A stretch of 64,000 bases of DNA, taken from Bacteroidota bacterium. Lineage in GTDB: Bacteria > Bacteroidota > Bacteroidia > Chitinophagales > Saprospiraceae. A model generated the notes under the pieces. The model did not search any database. It was not told the DNA's origin and was given only the letters and a program-made list of their open reading frames with translations. The stretch spans positions 173,098 to 237,097 of the forward strand of contig JASBVF010000024.1 of assembly GCA_030147525.1 (NCBI GenBank), read 5' to 3'. A program made the translations under genes and the position numbers. Positions 46,944 to 56,209 of this stretch are shown here, in pieces. Position 1 is the first letter of the stretch, and every line of letters starts with the position of its first letter.

Positions 46944-47084
46944 TCATTGAAATTAAGAACCCGAAAATTTATGCCGTTAAATTGAAGAGTCCATAAGGTA
47001 CTGCTTTAATATTCAGTAGTTTATGTCATTTGATCGGGCTGTTTAATTTACTTGCATAAATCTTCGGGTTTTTAATTTTAATGA
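46944..47084. repeat. 141-base near-palindromic element
   Basis: The outer 30 bases on each side (46944-46973 and 47055-47084) are inverted repeats with 27 of 30 matching, and pairing continues weakly inward (TAAATT-AA). It has the size and shape of a miniature inverted-repeat element. No clear target-site duplication is visible. Confidence 0.65.
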
Positions 47085-47102
47085 AATAATGGCGGCACGT
47101 AA

Positions 47103-47903
47103 TTATTTTTTTCTCATAAATCGGAGGCCTTTGATGGAGGCGTAGGCCTGGGTTTTGATGCCGTATTCTCCTTTGACGTACTCTTTGACACTAAGTGCAA
47201 TACCGACGAGGCCGGTTTCGGGGGCGTAAAACAGGGTATTGCGCTCAAAGAGGGCTTTTTTGTAAACGGGAAAAATGATGCTTACGCTATTGTTGTATTG
47301 TAATAATGAGTCAAAGAGCGCTTCAAGAGCAGGGATCTTGAGGTCGTCACTGGAGGGTTGGTAGAGTGGTTCGGCTTTGAGCATGATGATCATTTTACCA
47401 AAGTTTTCCGCCCGCATGACGAAGGACATTTGAGAGACGGAATACTTTTTTGTTTCTTCTGCTACCTGCTCGTCGTTTTGCATTTCGTCGCTGCTATCGG
47501 GTCCGGCGGGTGGGTTTTCCTGTGTTGTGGTTGTTTCTTCAGTGGTTGGAGTGGTCTTACTTCGGGTATCCATACCCCGGATTTTGTCGGCAACGGTTTT
47601 AACGTTGGAAATGATTTGCGGAAGGGCGCCGGAGGTTTTGAGAACGTTGAATATCCGAGTGGTAAGGGGGCTGAGCGTGTCAAAAAGTGCTTTGCGGTCA
47701 GCGACGATGCGACCGTAGTCTACTTTTTTTTCGGTAGCTATTTTCTGAGCGAGGCTGCAACTGTTGTATAAAGTCAGCAGTGATGCGGGTTTCAATGCAT
47801 CTCTGGCCGGATTGTAGACGGGGTCGAAAGTTGCAACATTGTTCTTTAAAGTGTTGAAGTTTGCGAGGTTGATGGCGTCGCCTTGTTCGTTGATTTTAGA
47901 CAT
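47103..47903 (-). CDS. Unknown cytosolic protein with low-complexity linker
   Basis: A 266-residue protein without a signal peptide. Residues 1-115 are helical (LANFNTLKNNVATFDPVYNP, KVDYGRIVADRKALFDTLSPLTTRIFNVLKTSG). Residues about 116-155 are a Thr/Glu/Pro/Asp-rich linker (SKTTPTTEETTTTQENPPAG). Residues 156-266 are a second helical part (QMSFVMRAENFGKMIIMLKAEPLYQPSSDDLKIPALEALFDSLLQYNNSV) with a basic end (KGLRFMRKK). The two halves could be duplicated, since both contain a Y/F-rich Lys-containing helix. I do not recognise the family. The gene is AT-rich. Confidence 0.65.
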   Translation of the reverse strand: MSKINEQGDAINLANFNTLKNNVATFDPVYNPARDALKPASLLTLYNSCSLAQKIATEKKVDYGRIVADRKALFDTLSPLTTRIFNVLKTSGALPQIISNVKTVADKIRGMDTRSKTTPTTEETTTTQENPPAGPDSSDEMQNDEQVAEETKKYSVSQMSFVMRAENFGKMIIMLKAEPLYQPSSDDLKIPALEALFDSLLQYNNSVSIIFPVYKKALFERNTLFYAPETGLVGIALSVKEYVKGEYGIKTQAYASIKGLRFMRKK

Positions 47904-48220
47904 GGCTTAAGTGATTAATGGTGAAAAAATAATGATGGATGACGGGCATGTTGTCCTGGCCTTGTTGCATGGCAGGATTTTGCAAATGCTGTCAATTGAT
48001 TTGCGTGTTGTTGTTTTTAGGAATGCTTGTGGAGAAAGGATCAGCCGTCGTCCCAGACGGTTTTGAGACGGTAGATGCTGAGGTTTGTGCTGCGGTTGTT
48101 GCTAATGATGGAGGGCAGCCTCAGGAGGGAGGTTTGCCGGTGGTTGTTGTTTTGAAATTGGCACATGGGTTTGTGGTATTTGGTTTTTATCTAAGAAACG
48201 TGTGAGGGTTTTTGAAGTTG
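47904..48220. other. Intergenic region with a possible 41-codon ORF
   Basis: 317 bases between two minus-strand genes. On the minus strand, ATG at 48166 opens a 41-codon frame to 48041, starting MCQFQNNNHRQT and ending RLKTVWDDG. It is plausible but unsupported. The opposite-strand frame at 47939-48205 looks like a chance ORF. Confidence 0.3.
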
Positions 48221-48796
48221 TTACCAGGAAATTTTATAATGTGAATTGAATAAGCTGTTGTTGGAGGGGAAGTATTCCCATCCTGTTTTTGAGCTATGGA
48301 TATGGATGACGATGTTGGCGGTATTGCCGGTTGAAAGCGTGGATTTGGGGATGTTGACAGTATAATTTACGTGCGGTGTGGCGGAGTTTTCGGTGGCGGA
48401 AAACAAGCTTGAGGCAGTAACGTCGGGGTAATAAGAACAGGCAGAGGTTGAATTCTGACTCATCAGGGTTGCGACGCAGACGGTACCGTTGTTTCTGGGG
48501 TTGAAAAGGAGATCGACGCCGGGGTCGAGGATGGTGTTGCTGTTGCGGTCCACGTAGATATAACAGAAATCGACGAGAGGCCAGGTGCCGACGAGTTCGT
48601 TGTCTTCGTCGCTGATGACGTCGATGGTGAACTGGATGTTGCTGCCGATTGATTTGTAATGGATGGCGTGGTTGGCGTCGGCGTAGATTTCTTTTTTGGT
48701 GCTGAGGTCATCGTCTTTTTTGCAGGAGGCAAGGAAGAGAAGAGCGATGATGGGGAGCCAGATGATATGGCGGAAGGAGCGCAGGTTGATTTTCAT
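48221..48796 (-). CDS. Unknown lipoprotein
   Basis: A 191-residue protein. The signal ends IALLFLASCKKDDD, a lipobox with acidic residues just after Cys, a pattern common in surface-exposed Bacteroidota lipoproteins. The mature part is beta-rich and Ser/Thr/Asn-rich (HAIHYKSIGSNIQFTIDVISDEDNEL, NYTVNIPKSTLSTGNTANIVIHIHSSKTG) with a calcium-loop-like DRNSNTILDPGVD. I do not recognise a domain. The gene is about 440 bases from the divergent flavodoxin gene. Confidence 0.65.
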   Translation of the reverse strand: MKINLRSFRHIIWLPIIALLFLASCKKDDDLSTKKEIYADANHAIHYKSIGSNIQFTIDVISDEDNELVGTWPLVDFCYIYVDRNSNTILDPGVDLLFNPRNNGTVCVATLMSQNSTSACSYYPDVTASSLFSATENSATPHVNYTVNIPKSTLSTGNTANIVIHIHSSKTGWEYFPSNNSLFNSHYKISW

Positions 48797-49236
48797 TGTT
48801 TTAATGGATGGTTTTATTAAACGCTGAGCAGGTGCTTAGAGGAAGATAGCCGTGTTTTTAGAGAGGCGATCAACCGTCTTTTATCTGCTATGCAGACAAA
48901 CTTAATGTATTGTTTTCATACCGGTCACTTTTTTTTGATAATGGACTTGTGGCTTACGTTTTTGGAGATTTTTCATTGGGTTTCAATGTTTTTTATCAGG
49001 GGTCATTTATGCAAGTTTTTGAGCAGGGCGGAAGACAAACAGGCTGCTCTATAATATGGATTCTAATGGTTTTGAACAGATGGTGTTTAGTCTGTAATTA
49101 AAACGGGCAGGTTTTCTGCACCCGTGAATCGGGTAAATTTATTGTAAGAGAACATCCGACCGGGTAAGCCGTTTTTGGGGAGCGGTGCTGTCCGTCGGAT
49201 GGCCGAAAGCACTTCACTTTTATTTTTTAAAAAAAC
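48797..49236. other. Divergent intergenic region
   Basis: 440 AT-rich bases. CAAACTTA at 48897-48904 is TAAGTTTG on the minus strand, identical to the -7 element of the sulfur operon, and could serve the lipoprotein gene with a leader of about 95 bases. No -33 TTG is present. An ORF at 48910-49101 on the plus strand has no supporting features. Confidence 0.4.
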
Positions 49237-49248
49237 TTGTACGCCCCT

Positions 49249-49953
49249 ATGAATACGCAATCGTTTAAAGGACTCAAAGCTGTCTTTGTTAACTGCACCC
49301 TGAAATCATCACCGGAACAAAGCCATACGGAAGGCCTGATGAAAGTTTCCATGAAGATTATGAAAAAAGAGGGAGTAGAGGTAGAGCTTATTCGATTTGT
49401 TGATCATCAGGTAGCGCCCGGCGTGTATCCTGATATGACGGAACATGGATGGGAGCAGGATGAATGGCCTGATTTGTTTGAAAAAATTATTGCTGCTGAC
49501 ATACTCGTCATTGGAACACCTATCTGGTTAGGGGAGCGGTCTTCTGTTGCATCCCGGCTGATCGAAAGGTTGTATGCCATGAGTGCAAAGACGAATGCTA
49601 AAGGGCAGTATATCTATTATGGTAAAACCGGCGGCTGTGTGGTTACCGGGAATGAAGATGGAGTAAAACACTGCGCTATGTCAATATTGTATTCGCTGCA
49701 ACATCTGGGTTATGTGGTTCCGCCGCAGGCTGATTGTGGCTGGTTGGGAAAGATTGGGCCGGGGCCGAGTTATCTGGACGAAGGGTCGGGAGCTGCTCAA
49801 CATGATTTTACGAACCGGAATACTACTTTCATGACTTATAATTTGCTGAACATGGCTACGCTGCTGAAAGATGCCGGGGGATTTCCGGCTCATGGCAATC
49901 TGCCCAAAGCCTGGGAAGAGGGTGAAAGGTGGAGTTTTGAGGTGCCTTCATGA
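49249..49953 (+). CDS. Flavodoxin-family NAD(P)H-dependent oxidoreductase
   Basis: The ATG at 49249 (MNTQSFKGLKAVFVNCTLK) is preferred; an ATG 12 bases upstream is also possible. The roughly 234-residue protein has a flavodoxin-like Rossmann fold: AVFVNCTLKSSPEQSHTEGLM binds the FMN phosphate, ADILVIGTPIWLGERSSVASRLIERL supplies the isoalloxazine loop, and GKTGGCVVTGNEDGVKHCAMSILYSLQHLGYVVPP is the third loop. Such enzymes reduce quinones, azo dyes or other small oxidants. It appears monocistronic. Substrate unknown. Confidence 0.85.
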   Translation: MNTQSFKGLKAVFVNCTLKSSPEQSHTEGLMKVSMKIMKKEGVEVELIRFVDHQVAPGVYPDMTEHGWEQDEWPDLFEKIIAADILVIGTPIWLGERSSVASRLIERLYAMSAKTNAKGQYIYYGKTGGCVVTGNEDGVKHCAMSILYSLQHLGYVVPPQADCGWLGKIGPGPSYLDEGSGAAQHDFTNRNTTFMTYNLLNMATLLKDAGGFPAHGNLPKAWEEGERWSFEVPS

Positions 49954-50245
49954 AGATGGGTAGCCAGGTTATTGGTGAAAAAAAGTGCCATTCGACCATT
50001 GAATATCATAATCAGTAAATACAGGCGTTGCGGATTTTTTCCTGTTAAAAATGCAATCTGCAAGATCCCTTCAAGTGAACATCGGTAACCCTGCCTCTGT
50101 TACACCATGAAAAGAATTTGATTTAAATCTCCGGTCTTTACAGTATGAATGAATTGGCCGGTACAACCTAACCAAATTGTTGATTATCAATGGTTTGCCT
50201 GAAAAGAGTTTACCCTTGGTCAACAGTGAAAAAAATCTAAAAACC

Positions 50246-50908
50246 ATGAGAAAAGTAAGTCTTTATTTGTTGGCGGCGCTCTTTGTGCTGGCCAGCTGCA
50301 AATCGATGAACAAGTCACAGAAAGGAGCGGCTATTGGTACTGCCAGCGGTGCTGCTACGGGTGCGGTCATTGGGAAGGCTTCCGGCAATACTGCCCTTGG
50401 GGCTATCATTGGCGCTACGGTGGGCGGTGCGGCCGGTGCGGTCATTGGACACAAAATGGACCAGCAGGCCAAAGAGATTGAGAAAAAAGTACCTGATGCC
50501 AAAGTCGAAAGGGTAGGAGAGGGTATTACCGTGGAGTTTAACAGTAAAATACTCTTCGGGTTTGACAGCTCAGATCTTTCGCCTGCGGCAAAAAGTAATT
50601 TGAATAATCTGGCTACCGTTCTGAAAGAATATCCTGATACGGATATAGAAGTGCAGGGGCATACAGACAGCAAAGGCTCGGAGGAATATAACCGGGATTT
50701 GTCCATCCGGCGGGCTGCTTCTGTAAAATATTATCTGCTGAGCCAGGGGATTCCCGGTGGCAGGGTTATCACGACAGGTTACGGAGAGTCGGCACCTGAA
50801 TATTCCAACGACACCGAAGAAGGAAGAGCCATGAATCGCCGTGTTGAATTCATCATCACCGCCAACGAAAAGATGAAGGCGGAGGCGAGGAAAGAAGCAG
50901 GGAAATAA
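50246..50908 (+). CDS. OmpA-family lipoprotein with glycine-zipper
   Basis: The ATG at 50246 gives 220 residues with a lipobox (LAALFVLASCKSM); an upstream in-frame ATG at 50177 is not needed. Residues about 28-75 form a glycine zipper (AAIGTASGAATGAVIG, AIIGATVGGAAGAVIG). The OmpA C-terminal peptidoglycan-binding domain covers about 95-210: ILFGFDSSDLSPAAKSNLNNLATVLKEYP, EVQGHTDSKGSEEYNRDLSIRRAASVKYYL, GYGESAPEYSNDTEEGRAMNRRVEFII. It should link the outer membrane to the cell wall. The porin gene follows after 115 bases. Confidence 0.93.
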   Translation: MRKVSLYLLAALFVLASCKSMNKSQKGAAIGTASGAATGAVIGKASGNTALGAIIGATVGGAAGAVIGHKMDQQAKEIEKKVPDAKVERVGEGITVEFNSKILFGFDSSDLSPAAKSNLNNLATVLKEYPDTDIEVQGHTDSKGSEEYNRDLSIRRAASVKYYLLSQGIPGGRVITTGYGESAPEYSNDTEEGRAMNRRVEFIITANEKMKAEARKEAGK

Positions 50909-51023
50909 ATGAATGGTCTTCAGGTCTTGGGGTTTTTTGGTCTTCAGGTTTCAGGGTTTGGCCCGTCCGCAAACCTAAAAAACCCAAAACCTCCAATCCA
51001 ATTTCACTCAAATCATCAAAATC

Positions 51024-51683
51024 ATGCAAAATCTAAAAATTTCATTCAGTATTATTTTCACAGCATTGGCATTTACACTTGGCGCACAGGGTTTAGGACT
51101 GCGGGCCGGGGTTAACTTTCAGAATATTAACGGCAAGGATGCCCTTGGCGGAGATCTTGAGAATTCGCTGATCACGGGGTATCATGCGGGGATTAATCTT
51201 GAAATGCCCATAGCGCCGGCTTTTTACCTGCAACCGGGATTGATTTATTCCACGAAAGGTACCAAAGACGAGTTCCAGTTTTTAAACCAAAACGGAGAGA
51301 ACAAAATTATACTGGGTTACCTTGAAATTCCGGTTAACCTGGTGTTTAAACCTGCCATCGGAGGCGGGAATATTATCCTCGGGTTCGGGCCTTATTATGC
51401 ACATGCCATCAACGGGAAATCGAAGGGCGATTTCAGTGACTTTGAAGTAGAATTTAGAAGCGAAGTGGGAGAAGGCGACGACGAGGAAATCTTCTATTTC
51501 AAACGTTCAGACTTCGGGGCTAACCTGCTGATCGGTTATGAATTTGCTTCCGGGCTGTTTTTGCAGTTAAATGCGCAGCTGGGGCTGGCGGATATTAATT
51601 CAGACAATTCCTTCCTGCCTAACGATAAAACGGAATACAACAACACGGGCTTTGGCTTGTCGTTGGGGTATCAGATACATTGA
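51024..51683 (+). CDS. Outer-membrane beta-barrel protein of the PorT/porin-like family
   Basis: A 219-residue protein with a signal peptide (ISFSIIFTALAFTLGAQG). It starts its barrel with LGLRAGVNFQNINGKDAL, then ITGYHAGINLEMPIAPAFYLQPGLIYSTKG, YLEIPVNLVFKPAIGGGNIILGFGPYYAHAING, and ends with GLFLQLNAQLGLADINSD and FGLSLGYQIH. This is the PorT-like eight-stranded family frequent in Bacteroidota. It might share a transcript with the OmpA lipoprotein, although 115 bases separate them. A 34-bp perfect hairpin terminates the region. Confidence 0.85.
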   Translation: MQNLKISFSIIFTALAFTLGAQGLGLRAGVNFQNINGKDALGGDLENSLITGYHAGINLEMPIAPAFYLQPGLIYSTKGTKDEFQFLNQNGENKIILGYLEIPVNLVFKPAIGGGNIILGFGPYYAHAINGKSKGDFSDFEVEFRSEVGEGDDEEIFYFKRSDFGANLLIGYEFASGLFLQLNAQLGLADINSDNSFLPNDKTEYNNTGFGLSLGYQIH

Positions 51684-51706
51684 GTTGAGTAGCAGGCAGG
51701 TGAGTA

Positions 51707-51803
51707 AATCTCCCGCTGATCACACAGATTACCGCAGATTTTTATTTGGGTAAAACCAGAAGATCTGCGGTAATCTGTGTGATCAGCGGGAGATTTTTTT
51801 TAT
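51707..51803 (+). terminator. 34-bp perfect hairpin with T-run
   Basis: The arms 51707-51740 and 51763-51796 are exact complements (left arm contains CCCGCTGATCACACAGATTA), with a 22-base loop, and a T-tract follows to 51802. It lies between the porin gene and the convergent SRPBCC gene. It is both a strong terminator and a member of the repeated intergenic palindromes. Confidence 0.85.
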
Positions 51804-51817
51804 AGGTAGCCAGGGCG

Positions 51818-52261
51818 TTAACCCTGCTTTTTTTCCATGTATTCCTTCAACCTTCCTTCAATAAAATACTTCCAGCCGTTCAGGCAACTTTCTCTGGTGA
51901 ATTCGGGGATTTCAGCGGGAAAAGTTTCCATGCCTGTAGAAGTCAGGGTTAGCAGGGTTTCCCGGCCCTGATCTGTTAAATCAAAAGTGACATGACCTTC
52001 ACCGGGGTAGTTTTCGTACCGCCAGCGATAGGTGATTTTTTTCAAAGGCTCCACTTCCGTCAGCTTCCACAGGTGCATGAACTCCCGCTCCGGGGTTTTG
52101 ACATTAAACTTTGTTTCAAAACCCGTTTCTGCTTTGAATTCAGGAATGTTGTCAAAAAACCATTGACGCATTTCGTCGAGGCGGGTAATGGCATTCCAGA
52201 CTTCGGCGGCAGAGGCTGGGTAAGTTTGTGTGACGACGATGGGTTCGGTTGTATTTTTCAT
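51818..52261 (-). CDS. SRPBCC / AHSA1-type protein
   Basis: A 147-residue cytosolic protein with the Bet v1-like helix-grip fold of the AHSA1 group: VTQTYPASAAEVWNAITRLDEMRQWFFDNIPEF at the start, EPLKKITYRWRYENYPGEGHVTFDLTDQGRETLLTLTSTG in the middle, and the family-typical CLNGWKYFIEGRLKEYME at the end. Members bind hydrophobic ligands or act as HSP90 co-factors; a specific role is not inferable. The start at 52261 is supported by the Met in MKNTTEPIVV. The GH13 enzyme gene is 87 bases upstream on the same strand. Confidence 0.88.
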   Translation of the reverse strand: MKNTTEPIVVTQTYPASAAEVWNAITRLDEMRQWFFDNIPEFKAETGFETKFNVKTPEREFMHLWKLTEVEPLKKITYRWRYENYPGEGHVTFDLTDQGRETLLTLTSTGMETFPAEIPEFTRESCLNGWKYFIEGRLKEYMEKKQG

Positions 52262-52348
52262 GGTGAAGCTGATTGGTTATTTTGAAAAAAGTATGTTTTG
52301 GAGCTGCCGCTGTTAAATGTTTCTATTGTGAAAATCTTCGGAATTTTC

Positions 52349-54085
52349 TCAGTTCAAAGCAAAAATAACCGCCTGGTAAGGCCTCAGCGTCATGGCGTTG
52401 CCTCTTCTTTCAAGGCCGGGTTCACTGTTGATCATGATATCTCCCAGCAAAAGCGTGGCGGGCAGCTGTATGCCGGCGTCGTAAGCTGAAAAATTCAGGA
52501 CCACGAGCATTCCTTTTCCGTCCAGTTTGCGGGTGTAGGCGTAAATCTGCGGGTGTTCCGGCTCAATGATTTCATAATCGCCATAAACGAGCAGGGGGTG
52601 GTCTTTTCGCAGCTGGGTCATTTTTTTAAAATAACTCAACACGGAATTAGGGTCGCTTTCCTGCGCTGCCACGTTGATGGTTTTATGGTTTTCGTTGACC
52701 GGCAGCCAGGGTTTGGCAGTTGAAAAGCCGGCGTACTCCGAGTCATTCCATTGCATGGGCGTGCGGCCGTTGTCACGGGAGCTGACTTTCAGGTCCTTCA
52801 GGTATTTCTCCACGTCTCCCCCCTGGTGCTTCACTTTTTTATAGCCATTGATGGCGGCAATGTCCTGGTATTGGTCAATGGTTTCGAAGCCGATGTTGGT
52901 CATGCCCAGTTCGTCTCCGAAATAACAATAGGGCGTACCCCGCATGCTGAGGATGAAGGTGTTCAGCATTTTTGCCGAAGGCGCCCTGAATACTGTGCTG
53001 TCGTTGCCAAACCTGCTGACGAGGCGGGCCTGATCGTGGTTAGCGAGGAAGATGGAAAGCCAGCCCTTTTCAGCAAAAGCACTATCCCAGCGGGTGAAAA
53101 CTTCTTTGAAATGCCCGAGGCTGTATCCGTCGGGCTTCGCAATGTCCACGCCTTCGAAAGCGTAGGCCATGTTCAGTTCGTTGCGGTCTTCGTCGACGAG
53201 GTTGTGGGCGTCTTCGAAATTGCGGCCGGCGCCTTCCGCAACACTCATCACATCGTATTTGCTGAAAACCTCCCGGTGCATTTCCTGGAGGTATTCATGC
53301 AGGTTGCCCTGCATGGCGTAGTAATCGATGAAGTTTTTTTCAAAACCTTCGGGGAAGGCGGGGTAAGTCGTGTCTTTGGCAGCAAACTGAAACGCATCGA
53401 GGCGGAAACCATCGACGCCCTTGTCAGCCCAGAACTTCATGATGTCGTACACTTCCTGCCGGACCTTCGGGTTTTCCCAGTTCAAGTCAGGTTGTTTTTG
53501 TGAAAAATAATGCAGGTAGTAGGCATTGGTCAGCGAGTCGTACTTCCAGGCATCGCCTTTTTCATCAAAAAGGCTGTAGCGGTAGGGCGGTTCGCCCTTT
53601 TCGGCGGGCCACCAGTGGTAGTAGTGCCGGTATGGATTTTCCCTTGAGCTTCTCGATTGTTTAAACCATTCGTGCTCGTCGCTGCTGTGATTGACCACCA
53701 CGTCCATGATGAGTTTGATGTCCCGTTCGTGCATGCCTTTGAGCATGAGGTCGAAATCTTCCATCGTTCCGAAATCTGCCATGATGTTGCGGTAGTCGCT
53801 CACGTCGTAGCCGTTGTCGTCGTTGGGAGAGCTGTAAATCGGGTTCAGCCAGACGGCAGTGACGCCGAGGCTTTTGATGTAATCGAGCTTTTCGATGATG
53901 CCCTTCAGATCCCCGACTCCGTCACCGTCGGTGTCTTTAAAACTGCGGGGGTAGATCTGGTAAATGATGGCTTCTTTCCACCATTTTTGCGAGGTTTGGG
54001 TGGTTTGTTGCTGCGATTCCGGTTGCTGCTGGCAGCTGGCCAGAAACAGAGCGAGCAGGAGAAGGAGTGTCGTGAGTTTGTTCAT
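52349..54085 (-). CDS. GH13 alpha-glucosidase-type lipoprotein
   Basis: A 578-residue enzyme with lipobox LALFLASCQQQ. The GH13 motifs are all present: DVVVNHSSDEHEW (about 129-140), GFRLDAF with the nucleophile Asp230, SVAEGAG with the acid/base Glu284, and LANHDQ with His350-Asp351. A calcium-loop DTDGDGVGDLKGI is near residue 51. It resembles oligo-1,6-glucosidase, alpha-glucosidase and trehalose-degrading types. It would release glucose from oligosaccharides in the periplasm or at the cell surface. No susCD or amylase cluster is visible around it. Confidence 0.93.
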   Translation of the reverse strand: MNKLTTLLLLLALFLASCQQQPESQQQTTQTSQKWWKEAIIYQIYPRSFKDTDGDGVGDLKGIIEKLDYIKSLGVTAVWLNPIYSSPNDDNGYDVSDYRNIMADFGTMEDFDLMLKGMHERDIKLIMDVVVNHSSDEHEWFKQSRSSRENPYRHYYHWWPAEKGEPPYRYSLFDEKGDAWKYDSLTNAYYLHYFSQKQPDLNWENPKVRQEVYDIMKFWADKGVDGFRLDAFQFAAKDTTYPAFPEGFEKNFIDYYAMQGNLHEYLQEMHREVFSKYDVMSVAEGAGRNFEDAHNLVDEDRNELNMAYAFEGVDIAKPDGYSLGHFKEVFTRWDSAFAEKGWLSIFLANHDQARLVSRFGNDSTVFRAPSAKMLNTFILSMRGTPYCYFGDELGMTNIGFETIDQYQDIAAINGYKKVKHQGGDVEKYLKDLKVSSRDNGRTPMQWNDSEYAGFSTAKPWLPVNENHKTINVAAQESDPNSVLSYFKKMTQLRKDHPLLVYGDYEIIEPEHPQIYAYTRKLDGKGMLVVLNFSAYDAGIQLPATLLLGDIMINSEPGLERRGNAMTLRPYQAVIFALN

Positions 54086-54230
54086 TGTGTTGACGTCTTG
54101 AAACTGACTGCCCCCGCTGTTCGTGTTTCAACGGGGGCAGTTTGTATTTTAATGAAAGGAAGTATGCAGGGCAAAATAGGAAGGAAATTGATTTTTTCCC
54201 AATACAGGGCTGCAAAAGTAAGTGGCAGTT

Positions 54231-54740
54231 TTATTCGATTCTTTTCCCATGAGTTGTGAATGACAACCCTTGCTGGCCGTAGGTGGAAATCATGACGCCT
54301 TCGAAAAGCGGGTCGGGTGTGTTGGGTTTGATTTTCCAGTCGAAGATGAAATTGGCGCCGGTACCACCTGATTTATCCGCTTCGTCGATGACGATTTCGA
54401 CCGTTTCCATGGGCGCCAGGAAAATGGGTTTGTCAAAATACGTGCGGATGGATTCACCTTTGGTATTGAAATATTCTGCTTTCAGGATGAAAATGGAGTC
54501 CGTTTTATGCGTATTACGCATGCTGATGGTGGCGGTGAGATTAAACGTCCGGTGCTCGGAGAGGCTGTAAATTTCGGAATAGACGGAGAGGTAGGTACTG
54601 CCCGTTTCGAGCGAGTCCTGTGGGTTCAGGGTGACGGTTCTTTTTTCCCAGTTGACGGGGTTGATGGAGCTGATGACGGGTTCTTCTCTGCAAGCGCTCA
54701 GCAGGGCGGCGAGGGACAAGATGGTGAAAAGATGTTTCAT
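54231..54740 (-). CDS. DUF3124 lipoprotein
   Basis: A 169-residue protein with signal and lipobox (FTILSLAALLSACREEP). The DUF3124 domain covers the rest: STYLSVYSEIYSLSEHRTFNLTATISMRNTHKTDSIFIL, AEYFNTKGESIRTYFDKPIFLAPMETVEIVIDEADKSGGTGANFIFDW and a closing VMISTYGQQGLSFTTHGKRI. The family is an immunoglobulin-like beta-sandwich of unknown function. It stands alone between the GH13 and DUF2254 genes. Confidence 0.85.
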   Translation of the reverse strand: MKHLFTILSLAALLSACREEPVISSINPVNWEKRTVTLNPQDSLETGSTYLSVYSEIYSLSEHRTFNLTATISMRNTHKTDSIFILKAEYFNTKGESIRTYFDKPIFLAPMETVEIVIDEADKSGGTGANFIFDWKIKPNTPDPLFEGVMISTYGQQGLSFTTHGKRIE

Positions 54741-54846
54741 ATTGCTTTTTTTTGAAGGGCTAAAGTAAGGAATATTTCAGGGTGTTTTGTCAAATGAGAT
54801 AGTTGATAAGTTAGGGGGAAGCGGTGTTATCCGGTGCGCCGGGTTT

Positions 54847-56160
54847 CTAATTTTCTTCAATAATCTGTTTGCTTCTTTTGCGCATGTCTTCCAGATCATT
54901 TTTTTCTTCGAAGGAGTTTTCTGCCAGCCGCAATACCATTTCAGCATGTGTTTGCACGGCTCTTTTTTGCTCGTGGTTTCTGGCGAAACGATGGATGGTA
55001 ATCAGCGCTTCCATCAGCCGGATGACCACCGACGGGCTTCCTTTCGCAAACTGGCGGATCTGGTTAAAAGCAGCATTCAGCATGCCTTCAAAAGTGAGGG
55101 CTTCCACCATGACCCGGAGGTTTTCTTTTTCATCGTAACGATACCGGGAGGGGAATTTAACCTTGGTAAGGTAACACATCGTGGAGGTCAGGTTGTCGAT
55201 GCAGGCAATGGCCGTGTAAGGGTCATTCACGCCGGGCGAAAGGGCTCGTGCAGCTATTTCCACCATTTGATGGATGGAAAACTCGGCATCCTGTTGCGGG
55301 GTGCGTACATCGCCGATGATAAAATTATCAGCCAGCCTCTCCAGCACTTTTTCTTCGTGTTTTTCATGGGAATGAATCGTTGCGATCTCCAGGTCTTTCA
55401 CCAGGAAATCACCCGGCCGGAAATGCAGCGAGATGAACCAGTCCATTTCGTTGGCTTTGTCAAAAATGCCCTCCTGGTCAATGTACTGCAGGTATCCGCT
55501 TCTGGAGGCTTTTACGGACTGGCGGTAGCGGAATTTTGCCTTTAAAACTTCCACTTCCGGTGCGGCTTTCGGCTCCGGTTCTTCGCCCATTTCTTCCGGG
55601 AATAAAGCGTTAATGTTTTTGGAGAGTGATACCGAGATGTCCGAAATCACCTTGTCGGCCTGAATGCTGATGGCGATGTGATGGATAAAAATGATGAGTA
55701 AAACGATATTGGCCACAGCGGCAAGGATAGCTACAAATACAGAGAACGTGGGGATGAAAGACACCTGGTCTGTTTCTTTCACCGTGTTCAGCACGATCAG
55801 GCAATAGACGTAGGTGGAAATGTAAGTACCGAGTACGACCTGGTTCAGCCGCTCGTGCATGAAATTGCGAAGCAACCGTGAACCAAACTGCGACGAAGCG
55901 AGCGTCAGTGCTACGAGTGTGATGGAAAACACCGTACCGGCCACGCCAATCATCGCACCGGAAATGGTGGAAAGAACAGCCCGTGCCGAGTCTGTACTGC
56001 CTGTGAAAATATATTGAATGATGCCGGAAGGCTGGAAGTGGATGAGGTTGTCGAGGTATAGAAATCCTATGGCCAGTGCAATAGCCGCAGCGATGATCAG
56101 GGCGGGTACAAACCAGAAACTGGTTTTTAATTCTTCCCAGAGAAATAACAGTTTTTTCAA
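54847..56160 (-). CDS. DUF2254 family membrane protein
   Basis: A 437-residue protein. Four membrane segments lie in the first ~170 residues: FWFVPALIIAAAIALAIGFLY, AVLSTISGAMIGVAGTVFSITLVALTLASSQFG, VVLGTYISTYVYCLIVL, and FSVFVAILAAVANIVLLIIFIHHI. A soluble domain follows with the family motif ALSPGVNDPYTAIACIDNL. DUF2254 is an uncharacterised family of large inner-membrane proteins. It is separated from the GNAT gene by 49 bases on the same strand. No function can be stated. Confidence 0.88.
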   Translation of the reverse strand: MKKLLFLWEELKTSFWFVPALIIAAAIALAIGFLYLDNLIHFQPSGIIQYIFTGSTDSARAVLSTISGAMIGVAGTVFSITLVALTLASSQFGSRLLRNFMHERLNQVVLGTYISTYVYCLIVLNTVKETDQVSFIPTFSVFVAILAAVANIVLLIIFIHHIAISIQADKVISDISVSLSKNINALFPEEMGEEPEPKAAPEVEVLKAKFRYRQSVKASRSGYLQYIDQEGIFDKANEMDWFISLHFRPGDFLVKDLEIATIHSHEKHEEKVLERLADNFIIGDVRTPQQDAEFSIHQMVEIAARALSPGVNDPYTAIACIDNLTSTMCYLTKVKFPSRYRYDEKENLRVMVEALTFEGMLNAAFNQIRQFAKGSPSVVIRLMEALITIHRFARNHEQKRAVQTHAEMVLRLAENSFEEKNDLEDMRKRSKQIIEEN

Positions 56161-56209
56161 GTTGGTTTTGTTTGAAAGGTATGAAATGTTGTGATGTAGC
56201 TTGAACGGA

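Noticed and set aside
47939..48205. 88-codon plus-strand frame
   Set aside because: Hydrophobic and Val/Cys-rich start without a signal pattern, against the direction of both neighbours, no promoter.
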